64,000 nucleotides of DNA, from NCBI RefSeq assembly GCF_005280275.1, contig NZ_CP040021.1, forward strand, positions 2,195,001-2,259,000, in the 5' to 3' direction. Below, piece by piece: positions 12,133-25,268 of the stretch. The stretch's first letter is position 1. The number at the start of each line of letters is the position of its first letter. The translations under genes and the position numbers were made by a program. This DNA comes from Salinivibrio kushneri. Lineage in GTDB: Bacteria; Pseudomonadota; Gammaproteobacteria; Enterobacterales; Vibrionaceae. The notes beneath the pieces were generated by a model. The model saw only the letters and a program-made list of their open reading frames with translations, was not told where the DNA came from and searched no databases.

Positions 12133-12159
12133 AAAAAAACCCCAGCCTTTCAGCTAGGG
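12133..12159 (-). terminator. Intrinsic terminator immediately after tRNA-Asp
   Basis: On the minus strand CCCTAGC pairs with GCTGGGG (one G-U pair), loop of about six bases, then seven T. It is the first of three near-identical terminators at the rrn operon tail. Confidence 0.85.
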
Positions 12160-12170
12160 CTTCTAAGTAG

Positions 12171-12247
12171 TGGCGGAGTGGACGGGACTCGAACCCGCGA
12201 CCCCCGGCGTGACAGGCCGGTATTCTAACCAACTGAACTACCACTCC
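12171..12247 (-). tRNA. tRNA-Asp (anticodon GTC)
   Basis: The minus strand reads a 77-nt tRNA including an encoded CCA. The acceptor stem is GGAGTGG/CCACTCC, the D arm TAGTTCAGTTGGTTAGAA, the anticodon loop CTGTCAC with GTC, and the T arm GCGGGTTCGAGTCCCGT. It is the distal tRNA of the rrn operon, about 160 bp after 5S. Confidence 0.97.
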
Positions 12248-12284
12248 GCACCAATTCTGTCTCATCAAAGTCTTACATATCATT

Positions 12285-12409
12285 GCTTTGATAATTAAAT
12301 TGCGAACTATGCGCAGGGAGTTTTGAAGCGAGACGCGCAGTGTATGCCAATACATGAGCATCGCAGCTATCAAAAATCACAAGCAGTAGGCGCAATTTAT
12401 AATCAAAGC
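12285..12409. repeat. Long palindromic element between 5S and tRNA-Asp
   Basis: The outer arms GCTTTGATAATTAAATTGCG (12285-12304) and its near-complement (12391-12409) enclose nested shorter arms (TTTTGA / TCAAAA and TGTAT / ATACA). The whole spacer could fold into one long rod. The right arm touches the 5S 3' end. The core is related to the element at 15945-16032. It may be an RNase III processing stalk or a small palindromic repeat. Confidence 0.6.
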
Positions 12410-12525
12410 TTGGCAATGTCCTACTCTCACATGGGGAGACCCCACACTACCATCGGCGCTGCTTCGTTTCACTACTGAGTTCGGCATGGAGTCAGGTGGG
12501 TCCAAAGCGCTATGGTCGCCAAGCA
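12409..12525 (-). rRNA. rrf: 5S ribosomal RNA
   Basis: The minus strand begins TGCTTGGCGACCATAGCG and contains CCGAACTCAGTAGTGAAACG and GTGAGAGTAGGACATTGCC, as in gammaproteobacterial 5S. Ends are approximate to within a few bases. Confidence 0.96.
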
Positions 12526-12639
12526 AAATTTGGGGTGTCTTTACTTTTCAGTCAAAACACCTAATCTAGAAAGCTGTTCGTTCTCGCCACAATCAACTGG
12601 CTTTATTTTGAGTCCAACCCAAAACCGCTTGGGTGTTGT

Positions 12640-15526
<2,887 letters not shown>

Positions 15527-15766
15527 ATACAACCCCAAGAGGTTTTATTTACGTCGAGACTGTCTTAAAAAGAAATCTGCGTCGCAAAACCACTCAGTGT
15601 TGAATCATCAACCAATTAAGGTTTTGTTTTTGCCGGACTCAAAATAGAGACTTTGCTTATCAAATAAGACAAAGCCCAAGCACACTTGATTGTGTGAGTG
15701 ACATTTCTGTCACTGATTGAGAACTTTACTGTCATTCTTTAAGAATGACTTGTCAGCTTTCCAGAT

Positions 15767-15778
15767 TGTTAAAGAGCA
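15767..15778 (-). promoter_or_regulatory. boxA antitermination site before 23S
   Basis: The minus strand reads TGCTCTTTAACA, a perfect rrn boxA, about 240 bp before the 23S 5' end and after tRNA-Ala. It recruits the NusB/NusE antitermination complex. The surrounding 318-bp tRNA-Ala to 23S spacer (15527-15844) holds no other gene that I can see. Confidence 0.85.
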
Positions 15779-15844
15779 TGTGAATCCATCAATACGATAA
15801 ACCACTTTTTAAAGACACTTATCATCATAAATGCGCTTAAAAAG

Positions 15845-15920
15845 TGGTGGAGCTAAGCAGGATCGAACTGCTGACCTCCTGCGTGCAAGGCAGGCGCTCT
15901 CCCAGCTGAGCTATAGCCCC
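15845..15920 (-). tRNA. tRNA-Ala (anticodon TGC)
   Basis: A 76-nt minus-strand tRNA with encoded CCA. It starts GGGGCTATAGCTCAGCTGGG, has the anticodon arm CCTGCCTTGCACGCAGG with TGC, and a T arm with GTTCGATCC. It lies in the 16S-23S spacer as in many gammaproteobacterial rrn operons. Confidence 0.97.
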
Positions 15921-15944
15921 ATCATGAACCCCTTAGATGCTGGT

Positions 15945-16028
15945 ACCAATTTCTTTTGAGGCAAGGCAGTGTATTTCGACGTTTAGTTCGCTAAACGAGG
16001 AATGCACTAACGCAGTATCAGAAGAAAT

Positions 16029-16032
<4 letters not shown>
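15945..16032. repeat. 88-bp palindromic element between tRNA-Ile and tRNA-Ala
   Basis: The arms ACCAATTTCTTTTGA (15945-15959) and TCAGAAGAAATTGGT (16018-16032) pair with one mismatch. Inside are GTGTATT / AATGCAC and a CGTTTAG-TTCG-CTAAACG hairpin with a TTCG tetraloop. The whole tRNA-tRNA spacer can fold into one rod. The right arm includes the tRNA-Ile CCA. The core resembles the element at 12285-12409. Confidence 0.65.
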
Positions 16033-16105
<73 letters not shown>

Positions 16106-16196
16106 ATCTAAGGTACGAGCCTTTTACTAAGGCATTCGTATCTCTTTGACTTTCAACCTATACAATCTGTGTGAACACTCGCAACAATAGCGTCAG

Positions 16197-17765
<1,569 letters not shown>

Positions 17766-17942
17766 AAGTTTGGTGTTTCCGTAGAAACTGCTCAATGAAT
17801 ACTGATTACTGTTTATCTCCGAAGAGACAAACGAATTGACTGTGCCGAACAACTGTAAAAGTTGTCGTTTGGTCACTCAGTTCATCGAATAAATCTTTTT
17901 GTCTATTCTTAACGAGTGCCCACACAGATTGCATAGGTCAAA

Positions 17943-17954
17943 TTGTTAAAGAGC
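17943..17954 (-). promoter_or_regulatory. boxA of the rrn leader
   Basis: The minus strand reads GCTCTTTAACAA, matching the rrn boxA consensus, about 180 bp upstream of 16S. It is the same motif as before 23S. Confidence 0.85.
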
Positions 17955-18064
17955 GCCGCTCAAAGTTGAGCGGGAGTGGCATTTTACGCCACTTTAGCAA
18001 TGAGTCAAGCGTTTTGTTTGCTTGGCTGTTTTGCCGTTGTTAGCGCGGTTTGCCGTGCCAACGA

Positions 18065-18099
18065 GAAGCGCATTATAGAGAGGTGATTTTTTGACGCAA
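18065..18099 (-). promoter_or_regulatory. rrn P1 promoter
   Basis: The minus strand has -35 TTGCGT (18094-18099), a 16-bp spacer and -10 TATAAT (18072-18077). These are followed by a GCGC discriminator (TATAATGCGC), the hallmark of stringently controlled rrn P1 promoters sensitive to ppGpp and initiating NTP. Confidence 0.85.
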
Positions 18100-18169
18100 G
18101 GGGTTTTTAAGAAAAACTTTCTAGGCGAACAAAAAGCATACAAAAAAGGTGAATTGACGGGGTTTCAGC

Positions 18170-18592
18170 TTAACCATGACGATGGATAGAGGCGGTAAAA
18201 TAAAAGATTAGTGACTGAGACACCCCCCGACTATCTTTCCAACTTACGATGACTTCCAACTGTTTAGCATAAGGGCCTGTCTCCCCCATCAAGGTTTTTG
18301 TGGTTTCCGCTTTTAGTTGGTAAGGCGTCTCTTTGGTTTCAATCAAGCAACCAGCAATATTTGAAAGCTGAACCTTTTCTCCATTCTTTGCTGAGCAAGG
18401 TGTATCGGTGTTGATGCGCTGCCAAAGGGCGAGTTGATCATTGGCAATATGCATGGCCCCTTCGGCGAGCTTGGCATTATATTGCCGAGCTTCAATCTCT
18501 GCGGTGAGACTATACAGGCCTAACCCCGTGACAGAGACCAGCACGAGCGCGATCATTATCTCTAAGAATGAAAACCCAGATTGAGACTTCAT
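18170..18592 (-). CDS. PilV-like minor type IV pilin
   Basis: A 140-residue prepilin, MKSQSGFSFLEIMIALVLV. It has the short basic leader, the Gly/Phe cleavage site for PilD, Glu at +5 and the hydrophobic N-helix. The start at 18592 is chosen because GGAGGG lies about 6 bp upstream; a longer frame to 18607 lacks this. A Cys pair (TPCSAK, AGCLIE) could form the C-terminal disulfide. It is the last gene of fimT-pilW-pilX-pilV. Minor pilins of this type prime assembly of type IV pili or tune their retraction. Assigned by position and N-terminus only. Confidence 0.75.
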   Translation of the reverse strand: MKSQSGFSFLEIMIALVLVSVTGLGLYSLTAEIEARQYNAKLAEGAMHIANDQLALWQRINTDTPCSAKNGEKVQLSNIAGCLIETKETPYQLKAETTKTLMGETGPYAKQLEVIVSWKDSRGVSQSLIFYFTASIHRHG

Positions 18593-18596
18593 CGCC

Positions 18597-19973
18597 TTAC
18601 CCTCCACTGGGTGGTGTTAGGTTGTAATAGCTATTGGGTAAGGGCCTTAGCTGCCCGAGCCCCTGAAAACTAGCACGCTTATTACCATCATCATAATTAG
18701 CAACCAACGAGCCATTAATGACGGTATTGCCATCAGGCACATCGCTGATAAATGCACCCTCAGTTCTAAAACTGCCATCAAACCAGAAGGGGACACGGCT
18801 TGCCTGCTGCGGTTTTTTCACATTGGCAGTGATATTCTGGCAAAGCTCGCGAATCGTCGCATCACGGTGCGTGCATGACAACTGCCCACTCTGAGAGCTA
18901 TCCATACCCCATTGCCTCGCATACTCATTCGCTTTCATCGTGGGATTAAATTGATAGATGACACCATTGAATGGGTTCATCGCACCACGAAGCGCCATAA
19001 TGCCATCTTGCACAACCAATAGGATGGGCGGGCTGCTCGGCAAACTATTTTCCCCTCCACGGCTTAAATCACAAGGCCCATCAACCCAGACTTTAACGTT
19101 AGGTTGTCCGCTCCCTTGCTCCATCGCATTGTAGATCGTTTCATAGCATTTCGATGTATCGCCATGCGTGTTAACGACAGTTCCGCCTTTTTCCTCAAAC
19201 TGCTTTTTGGCAAGCCGCCACTGTGAACGCGGGACACCAAAAAAGTCCTGGAAAAGGTCCATGTCCTTCACATTGGTTTGTACATCTTTTTTCAGCAGCG
19301 TCTCTGCCTCATCGCGGCTATCCGCAACTTCGCCATACTCGACTTTAGTTTTATACTCATCTGCACATCCTTTACCCTCTCCTAAGTAGACGGTAAATGT
19401 ATTTTCGCTTTTGTGACTCCCCTGATTACTTTTATCTGGTTGATCTGGCTTTTTGGGGCTTATCGTTACATCACCGCCGGCAATAATGGACTGACATTCA
19501 TAGCTATCATCGTCACGTTTTTTGCCCTTCGCCGGCCGCCACTCATACCCACCGTAAAATAACGCCGACCCTGATGTGACAAACGCCGCCGCGCGACCGC
19601 CTCCTGCACCTTGCAAGGTGACTCCAACCTCCTGCTGATGTGAATGACTACTTAGCCGCCACAACGAGGGATTGTTTGCCCAAGGCGCTAGCTCTAATCG
19701 ACTTCCAGCCACACCTTGGCACTCTGATAGTTGAGCCATCCCTTTGACCGTCTCACCGGATGAGAGGTCGAGGCCCTCTTGATATATTTTCGCCACCGCA
19801 CAATCTAACCCCGCCCAAGCTCGTGAGAGATACTCTTGCGTTTTAATTCGTGCCTGCGCTTGCTGGATATCATTGATCGCACGTCGACTCACGCCAAGCA
19901 CCATCAACAGTGCTATCATAGCAACACTGGCCACCACAACGAGCGTTGCAATACCGGTCTGTGTCTTTCTCAT
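18597..19973 (-). CDS. PilX-like pilus assembly protein
   Basis: A 458-residue protein whose start is the ATG at 19973, overlapping the pilW stop as TGATG; a GTG one codon earlier is possible. The N-terminus MRKTQTGIATLVVVASVAMIALLMVLGVS has one hydrophobic helix after a short basic leader ending in Gly, but lacks the Glu5 of true pilins, as PilX-type proteins do. The rest is a large, probably extracellular, Gly/Ser-rich domain with several Cys residues and no recognised enzymatic motif. Its position between pilW- and pilV-like genes supports the PilX call. Confidence 0.65.
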   Translation of the reverse strand: MRKTQTGIATLVVVASVAMIALLMVLGVSRRAINDIQQAQARIKTQEYLSRAWAGLDCAVAKIYQEGLDLSSGETVKGMAQLSECQGVAGSRLELAPWANNPSLWRLSSHSHQQEVGVTLQGAGGGRAAAFVTSGSALFYGGYEWRPAKGKKRDDDSYECQSIIAGGDVTISPKKPDQPDKSNQGSHKSENTFTVYLGEGKGCADEYKTKVEYGEVADSRDEAETLLKKDVQTNVKDMDLFQDFFGVPRSQWRLAKKQFEEKGGTVVNTHGDTSKCYETIYNAMEQGSGQPNVKVWVDGPCDLSRGGENSLPSSPPILLVVQDGIMALRGAMNPFNGVIYQFNPTMKANEYARQWGMDSSQSGQLSCTHRDATIRELCQNITANVKKPQQASRVPFWFDGSFRTEGAFISDVPDGNTVINGSLVANYDDGNKRASFQGLGQLRPLPNSYYNLTPPSGG

Positions 19974-20653
19974 CACTGCCTCATTGTGTTACGTAAAACT
20001 AGGGTGCGAGATAAGCTTTCTTGCGTGTGTGGGGCTTCTTTTAACGCGGCAGATAAGGTAATGATTAGGGCTGTGACTACGCGATCATTAGACGTGCTCA
20101 CTTCTTCGCGCTCAAAAGTCAGATTATCAATCACAATATTGCGCGAAGAAATATCTCGCCAATAACCGAATTTGCACCTCCAGTTGTCTGTATCGTCGTG
20201 GTTCTCGTAGATTTCTACAGCCTGATTATCAGCATCGAACCGAAAGCCCTTCACATCCTCTCTTCCTGCATCCAACTGAGGAGTGACCCCCGTCTGTTGG
20301 TAGGCAAAACGAATACATTGCCCCTGAGTGATATTGTCGGCGTCGTCGATGCCGTCAGTGCCATCGGTATCGTCGGTACCGCCAATGTTCTCAATCAGCA
20401 CTAGATGCTTATCTACTTGAAACGCCGTGGTCTCCCCACACTGATAACACAATCCAGCTCGACGAATATCAGACTCCATCATGGTCAGTAAGCGACTTAG
20501 CTCAAGGGATAAGCTAGTCTTCGCATCAAGGCGGGTTTGGGTCACACTCGCGGACGTCATCATCGACAATGCCGCCAACATGACCATTAGGCTAACCGAT
20601 AAACCGATAAGCAGTTCGAGCAAGCCATACCCCAACTGATTAACTGCTCGCAT
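19973..20653 (-). CDS. PilW-like minor type IV pilin
   Basis: A 226-residue prepilin-like protein (MRAVNQLGYGLLELLIGLSV) with the Gly cleavage site, Glu at +4/+5 and a long hydrophobic N-helix. PilW-type features follow: DIRRAGLCYQCG, then a beta-rich body. An unusual Asp/Thr/Gly-rich run (TDDTDGTDGIDDAD, about residues 92-106) is encoded by imperfect GATACCGAC-like repeats. It overlaps fimT-like at its 5' end and pilX-like at its 3' end, indicating one operon. Confidence 0.72.
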   Translation of the reverse strand: MRAVNQLGYGLLELLIGLSVSLMVMLAALSMMTSASVTQTRLDAKTSLSLELSRLLTMMESDIRRAGLCYQCGETTAFQVDKHLVLIENIGGTDDTDGTDGIDDADNITQGQCIRFAYQQTGVTPQLDAGREDVKGFRFDADNQAVEIYENHDDTDNWRCKFGYWRDISSRNIVIDNLTFEREEVSTSNDRVVTALIITLSAALKEAPHTQESLSRTLVLRNTMRQ

Positions 20654-21236
20654 CGTTTTCGCCCTCAGTGTGACACATCGTGTTGTCCTTATTTTTTTTA
20701 CAATGGCTGAAACCTAGGTACTGACGAACTTGCACTACATAGTCTGGCTGTTGGCGCTTCTTAGCCATTAATCCAAGTGTGAGGTTGAGGTTCGGCCGCT
20801 GGGTTCGAAAGTCAATCGTAAATAAATCGCCGTCTGGCTGTAATTGCCACTCTTCTTTAACTTGTTTTTTTAGTGTGACCTGTTTATCTAGCCTCACCAT
20901 CAAGGCTTGCGTTTGATGGCAGGCGTGAGTCGATGGCTGTTGGGCTGATGCTCGGACTGTGGAAGATACTTTTGCTTTGGCAACAATGCAGTCAATCCCA
21001 CCCTCACTCACTAAGCTAACAACATACGATCGACTTTCTTCGACAGCTCGGCTTTGTGCCAACTGAAACAAACTAGAGAGTGCCGCACTCTCATTGGCAA
21101 TTAACGTCGCTTGGTGCGCTTTTTGAAAGTTGGGAAACGCAATACTGCATGTAACCGCCAGGACAGCAAGCGCAATCAGTGACTCTATTAAAGTAAAGCC
21201 ATGATAACGTCGTTTTTGATGAGAGATAAAACGCAT
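20640..21236 (-). CDS. FimT/GspH-like pseudopilin
   Basis: A 198-residue prepilin with leader MRFISHQKRRYHG, cleavage before FTLIESLIALAVLAV and Glu at +5. The following region (ESAALSSLFQLAQSRAVEE) fits the FimT/GspH family. FimT-type minor pilins initiate type IV pilus assembly and, in some bacteria, bind DNA during natural transformation. It is the first gene of the four-gene minor pilin operon and is divergent from the pilE-like gene. Confidence 0.75.
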   Translation of the reverse strand: MRFISHQKRRYHGFTLIESLIALAVLAVTCSIAFPNFQKAHQATLIANESAALSSLFQLAQSRAVEESRSYVVSLVSEGGIDCIVAKAKVSSTVRASAQQPSTHACHQTQALMVRLDKQVTLKKQVKEEWQLQPDGDLFTIDFRTQRPNLNLTLGLMAKKRQQPDYVVQVRQYLGFSHCKKNKDNTMCHTEGENDASS

Positions 21237-21335
21237 ACTGCCTCCCAGGATCTTCGCCTGCTGATTGCGCTCAGATTACCACTCTCATAACCTCTGTATG
21301 CGTTTGGTGATTGAGTCTTCGAGAGGCCCGTAGAA

Positions 21336-21818
21336 ATGCGTTTATCTTTTTGTCGCTATTTACAACATGGGGTGACATTGATCGAAATGATGCTCGTCTT
21401 GGCTATCATCGCCACACTTGCAGGGGTAGTCATACCCAGCTATACGGAGTACCAACAACGACAGACACGGCACGCAGCGACGCGACACTTAATTCAGTTA
21501 CAAGCCTGGGTAGAGCAGCAGTTCATTACGACAAAACACTATCCTTCGGTATCAGATGCAACCGACTTAGAAGCAAAAGCACTCTGTGCCGATTGCCAGT
21601 TATCGCCTGATTATCGATTCGAAATTCAAAGTGGGGAGGCTACCTATAAGATCCTTGCTCACCCTCGAGCTAATCACTCACAAACCGATGATCCCTGCGC
21701 AACCTTAGTGCTCTATGCTAATGGACTAATAACCTCTACCTCATCCAACGCATCCTGCCCCTTACCCCAAGATCGTGCAAAAAGTGGGGTTCTTCAGACA
21801 TTAAAACGGCCAGCATAG
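21336..21818 (+). CDS. PilE-like minor type IV pilin
   Basis: A 160-residue prepilin. After a 12-residue leader ending in His-Gly comes VTLIEMMLVLAIIATLAGVV with Glu5, then IPSYTEYQQRQTRHAATRHL, typical of PilE proteins of gammaproteobacterial minor-pilin clusters. Two Cys pairs are visible (ALCADCQL; DDPCATL / NASCPL). It is transcribed away from the fimT-pilW-pilX-pilV operon, and the ~100 bp between should hold both promoters. A terminator hairpin overlaps its stop codon. Confidence 0.78.
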   Translation: MRLSFCRYLQHGVTLIEMMLVLAIIATLAGVVIPSYTEYQQRQTRHAATRHLIQLQAWVEQQFITTKHYPSVSDATDLEAKALCADCQLSPDYRFEIQSGEATYKILAHPRANHSQTDDPCATLVLYANGLITSTSSNASCPLPQDRAKSGVLQTLKRPA

Positions 21819-21838
21819 AGCTGGCCGCTGATTCTTTC
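21808..21838 (+). terminator. Terminator after the pilE-like gene
   Basis: CGGCCAGC (21808-21815) pairs with GCTGGCCG (21820-21827), followed by a T-rich stretch. The left arm overlaps the last codons of the gene. The stem may also act for dnaJ from the other side. Confidence 0.65.
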
Positions 21839-21885
21839 AGTACGCTCTGACTCGCCGTCGAGCGTAGCGGGAGAAACTCAGTCGT

Positions 21886-23034
21886 TTATCCGGTTAAATC
21901 GTCAAAGAATTTCTTAACACCGTCAAAGAAACCTTCTGATTTTGGCTTGTGCTTTTTCGCCTCAGCGCCACTAAACGACTCTTCCAGCTCCTGAAGCAGC
22001 TCTTTCTGCCGGCTACTCAAATTAACTGGAGTCTCAACCACCATTTTGCAGATGAGATCGCCAACACCGCCGCCACGAACAGACTGCACACCTTTACCGC
22101 GCATGCGGAACATGCGACCCGTTTGTGTTTCTGCTGGGACTTTTAAGCTAACACGACCATCTAAGGTAGGGACTTCAACCTCACCCCCGAGTGCTGCCAT
22201 GGTGAAGCTCACTGGTACTTCGCAGTAGAGGTTGTTGCCATCACGGGTAAAAATATGATGTTCGCGGATGTGCACTTGAACATACAAGTCACCCGCCGGG
22301 GCACCGTTTTCACCCGCTTCACCTTCTCCGGATAAGCGAATGCGATCACCCGTATCAACCCCCGCAGGGATTTTTACATTCAAGTGCTTGGTTTCTTTTA
22401 CGCGACCTTGGCCGTGGCAACTGTTACAAGGATCTTTGATAATGGTCCCGCTGCCATGACACGTTGGACATGCTTGTTGAACCGCAAAGAAACCTTGGCG
22501 CATTTGCACTTGCCCAATCCCGTTACAGGTTCCACAGGTTTGTTTTTTCGAACCTGGTTTCGCCCCACTGCCATCGCAGGTTTTACACCCGACATAAGTA
22601 GGGACTTCGATCTCTTTGCTGACGCCACGGACCGCTTCTTCAAGCGTAAGCTCCATGTTGTAGCGTAAATCGGCTCCACGTTGCGCGCGTTGCTGACCAC
22701 CACGACGACCTCCGCCGAATATATCGCCGAATACGTCACCAAAAATATCGCTAAAGTCAGCACCTCCACCGAAGCCACCGCCGCCGAAGCCGCCGCCTCC
22801 CATGCCGCCTTGTTCAAAGGCTGCGTGACCATATTGATCATAGGCTGCGCGTTTTTGCGGGTCGGTCAGCACTTCATAGGCCAACTTAATTTCTTTAAAC
22901 TGATCGGCTGCATCTTCGCCTTTGTTGCGGTCTGGGTGATATTTCATTGCCAGCCGCTTATAGGCTTTTTTAATATCGCGCTCGCTTGCATCGCGGCTTA
23001 AGCCGAGCACTTCATACAAATCTCTTTTAGACAT
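21886..23034 (-). CDS. dnaJ: Chaperone DnaJ (Hsp40)
   Basis: 382 residues. The J domain has the HPD motif ([10 protein letters not shown]), followed by the Gly/Phe-rich linker, four CxxCxGxG zinc repeats ([32 protein letters not shown]) and C-terminal substrate-binding domains. It delivers unfolded substrates to DnaK and stimulates its ATPase. It follows dnaK on the same strand with an intercistronic hairpin in the 119-bp gap. Confidence 0.97.
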   Translation of the reverse strand: MSKRDLYEVLGLSRDASERDIKKAYKRLAMKYHPDRNKGEDAADQFKEIKLAYEVLTDPQKRAAYDQYGHAAFEQGGMGGGGFGGGGFGGGADFSDIFGDVFGDIFGGGRRGGQQRAQRGADLRYNMELTLEEAVRGVSKEIEVPTYVGCKTCDGSGAKPGSKKQTCGTCNGIGQVQMRQGFFAVQQACPTCHGSGTIIKDPCNSCHGQGRVKETKHLNVKIPAGVDTGDRIRLSGEGEAGENGAPAGDLYVQVHIREHHIFTRDGNNLYCEVPVSFTMAALGGEVEVPTLDGRVSLKVPAETQTGRMFRMRGKGVQSVRGGGVGDLICKMVVETPVNLSSRQKELLQELEESFSGAEAKKHKPKSEGFFDGVKKFFDDLTG

Positions 23035-23097
23035 GGTCTGACTGCACCTGTTTACGTCAACAAAACAAAGACGTTCAATTCACTGTTTGATAAAACG

Positions 23098-23129
23098 ACG
23101 GGCGAAGGAGATTGCTCCCCTACGCCCGT
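23098..23129 (-). promoter_or_regulatory. Hairpin between dnaK and dnaJ
   Basis: ACGGGCG (23098-23104) pairs with CGCCCGT (23123-23129), with inner GGAG/CTCC pairing around ATTG. No long T-run follows, so it more likely stabilises the dnaK message or partly terminates before dnaJ. Confidence 0.5.
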
Positions 23130-23153
23130 GCTTATTAACGACAGTGCTTTCGC

Positions 23154-25076
23154 TTATTTCTTGTCGTCGTCTTTAACTTCTTCGAACTCAGCATCGACAA
23201 CATCGTCGTCTTGTTTTGCTGAATCAGCACCGGCGTCTTGCTGCGCCTGCTCATCTTGAGCTTGCTGCTGCGCGATTTCCATCAGTTTTGATGAAGCGGC
23301 AACCAGTGCTTGAACCTTCGCATCGATGTCTTCTTTGTCTTCACCGTTGCGTGCGGTTTCTAGCTCAGAAATGGCGGTTTCGATCTTCTCTTTGTCTTCG
23401 GCAGGCAGTTTGTCACCTGCTTCGTCCATTTGCTTACGCGTGCCGTGAACCAGTTGGTCAGCTTGGTTGCGCGCAGTCACTAGCTCTTCGAACTTTTTGT
23501 CCGCTTCTTTGTTAGCTTCTGCTTCTTGCACCATCTTCTCAACGTCTTCGTCACTTAGGCCGCCAGACGCTTGGATAGTGATCTTCTGCTCTTGGCCGGT
23601 TTGCTTATCAGCCGCAGACACATTCAAGATACCGTCAGCGTTCAAATCGAAGGTCACTTCGATTTGTGGCACACCGCGTGGCGCAGGCTGGATGCCCTCG
23701 AGGTTGAACTGACCCAGTGATTTGTTATGCATGGCTTGCTTACGCTCACCCTGAATCACGTGGATTGTTACCGCGCTTTGGTTGTCTTCTGCAGTTGAGA
23801 ACACCTGGTTCGCCTTAGTTGGGATCGTGGTGTTTTTCTCAATCAGCTTGGTCATCACACCGCCCATGGTTTCGATACCCAGTGAAAGCGGCGTCACGTC
23901 AAGCAGCAGTACGTCTTTTACATCACCAGACAGTACGCCACCTTGTGCCGCGGCACCCATCGCAACGGCTTCGTCAGGGTTCACGTCTTTACGTGCATCC
24001 TTACCAAAGTACTCTGCCACTTTGGCCTGTACCATTGGCATACGGGTTTGACCGCCAACCAAGATAACGTCAGTGATTTCGTCAACCGATAGCTCGGCAT
24101 CAGCAAGTGCTACTTTCATTGGTTCTAGTGAGCGCTGAACCAGATCTTCAACCAGAGATTCAAGCTTTGCACGAGTCACTTTGATGTTCATGTGCTTAGG
24201 ACCGGTTGCGTCCGCCGTCACATACGGCAAGTTCACGTCTGTTTGCTGCGCAGAAGACAGTTCAATCTTCGCTTTCTCAGCCGCTTCTTTGACACGCTGC
24301 ATCGCTAGCGGGTCTTGACGCAGGTCGATGCCTTGCTCTTTTTTGAACTCGTCAACCAAGTAGGTGATCAAGCGGTTATCGAAGTCTTCACCACCAAGGT
24401 GCGTGTCACCGTTTGTGGCCAATACTTCGAACGTTTGCTCGCCATCTACCTCATCGATTTCGATGATAGAGATATCGAAGGTACCACCACCTAGGTCATA
24501 CACAGCGATTGTGCGATCGCCGCCTTTTTTGTCTAGACCATAAGCCAGTGCCGCAGCTGTTGGTTCGTTGATGATACGTTTAACTTCTAGACCTGCGATA
24601 CGACCAGCATCTTTGGTTGCTTGACGCTGGGAGTCGTTAAAGTAAGCAGGGACTGTGATAACCGCGCCAGTCACTTCCTCGCCGAGGAAATCTTCAGCGG
24701 TTTTCTTCATTTTCTTCAGGACTTCAGCAGACACCTGTGGCGCAGCCATTTTTTGGCCTTTCGCCTCAACCCAAGCGTCACCGTTATCTGCCTTAACAAT
24801 TTTGTAAGGCATGATGCTGATATCACGCTGCACTTCTTCATCTTCGAAGCGGCGGCCGATCAGACGCTTGATAGCAAACAGGGTGTTTTCTGGGTTTGTC
24901 ACTGCCTGGCGCTTCGCAGGCTGACCGACAAGTGTTTCACCATCTTGTGTGTAAGCGATAACCGATGGTGTTGTACGATCACCCTCTGCGTTCTCAATGA
25001 CGCGCGTTTTTTCACCGTCAAGTACGGCGACACATGAGTTGGTTGTACCCAAGTCAATACCAATGATTTTACCCAT
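23154..25076 (-). CDS. dnaK: Chaperone DnaK (Hsp70)
   Basis: 640 residues. The N-terminal ATPase domain carries [14 protein letters not shown], the phosphate loop [12 protein letters not shown] and the adenosine motif [15 protein letters not shown]. The substrate-binding domain follows [14 protein letters not shown], and the lid ends in an acidic, Gln-rich tail ([15 protein letters not shown]). Central ATP-dependent chaperone working with DnaJ and GrpE. Two sigma-32-like promoters lie upstream. Confidence 0.98.
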   Translation of the reverse strand: MGKIIGIDLGTTNSCVAVLDGEKTRVIENAEGDRTTPSVIAYTQDGETLVGQPAKRQAVTNPENTLFAIKRLIGRRFEDEEVQRDISIMPYKIVKADNGDAWVEAKGQKMAAPQVSAEVLKKMKKTAEDFLGEEVTGAVITVPAYFNDSQRQATKDAGRIAGLEVKRIINEPTAAALAYGLDKKGGDRTIAVYDLGGGTFDISIIEIDEVDGEQTFEVLATNGDTHLGGEDFDNRLITYLVDEFKKEQGIDLRQDPLAMQRVKEAAEKAKIELSSAQQTDVNLPYVTADATGPKHMNIKVTRAKLESLVEDLVQRSLEPMKVALADAELSVDEITDVILVGGQTRMPMVQAKVAEYFGKDARKDVNPDEAVAMGAAAQGGVLSGDVKDVLLLDVTPLSLGIETMGGVMTKLIEKNTTIPTKANQVFSTAEDNQSAVTIHVIQGERKQAMHNKSLGQFNLEGIQPAPRGVPQIEVTFDLNADGILNVSAADKQTGQEQKITIQASGGLSDEDVEKMVQEAEANKEADKKFEELVTARNQADQLVHGTRKQMDEAGDKLPAEDKEKIETAISELETARNGEDKEDIDAKVQALVAASSKLMEIAQQQAQDEQAQQDAGADSAKQDDDVVDAEFEEVKDDDKK

Positions 25077-25122
25077 CTGGTGCTCTCCGAAATTCGTTCT
25101 ATGGCTTTAATGCGTTACCCCT

Positions 25123-25151
25123 TATGTGGGGGTAACTGTGAGAGGTTCAAC
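25123..25151 (-). promoter_or_regulatory. Sigma-32-like promoter, proximal to dnaK
   Basis: The minus strand has -35 GTTGAA (25146-25151), a 14-bp spacer and -10 CCCCACATA (25123-25131), close to the CTTGAA / CCCCATNT heat-shock consensus. It lies about 50 bp before the dnaK start. Confidence 0.6.
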
Positions 25152-25185
25152 CCCCTCACCGCAATTTTATTTAGTGCTGCCGTTT

Positions 25186-25213
25186 AAATAAGGGCAGCCG
25201 AGTGCTTTTCAAG
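25186..25213 (-). promoter_or_regulatory. Sigma-32-like promoter, distal to dnaK
   Basis: The minus strand has a perfect -35 CTTGAA (25208-25213), a 13-bp spacer and a -10-like CCCTTATTT (25186-25194). Confidence 0.55.
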
Positions 25214-25268
25214 GGGAGGAAGCAAAAAAGCACCGAATTTAGTTTAGTAAGCTCTCTCCCGGGCCTAA

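Larger units (their letters stand above)
11867..12170 (-). repeat. rtT-like tandem repeats of the tRNA-Asp 3' end plus terminator
   Basis: Downstream of tRNA-Asp (reading leftward) a ~133-bp unit is repeated. Each unit starts with a copy of the tRNA 3' end; on the plus strand TGGCGGAGTGGACGGG begins at 11910, 12043 and, in the real tRNA, 12171. Each copy then has the same hairpin and T-run. The ~85 bp between (GC-rich, with CTGGCCATCCAG) are almost identical in the two complete units. The unit after the real tRNA is 5 bp shorter. The truncated copies diverge from the tRNA after 17-20 nt and cannot form tRNAs. The layout resembles the rtT repeats behind E. coli tyrT. Confidence 0.85.
17766..18169 (-). 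promoter_or_regulatory. rrn leader region
   Basis: About 400 bp with no coding frame between the 16S 5' end and the pilV-like gene. It contains boxA at 17943-17954 and the P1 promoter at 18065-18099, preceded by an A/T-rich stretch (18100-18150) that looks like an UP element or Fis-binding region. Confidence 0.75.

Noticed and set aside
23216-25037. Open frames antisense to dnaK
   Set aside because: Typical antisense shadows of a highly biased gene; no independent signals.
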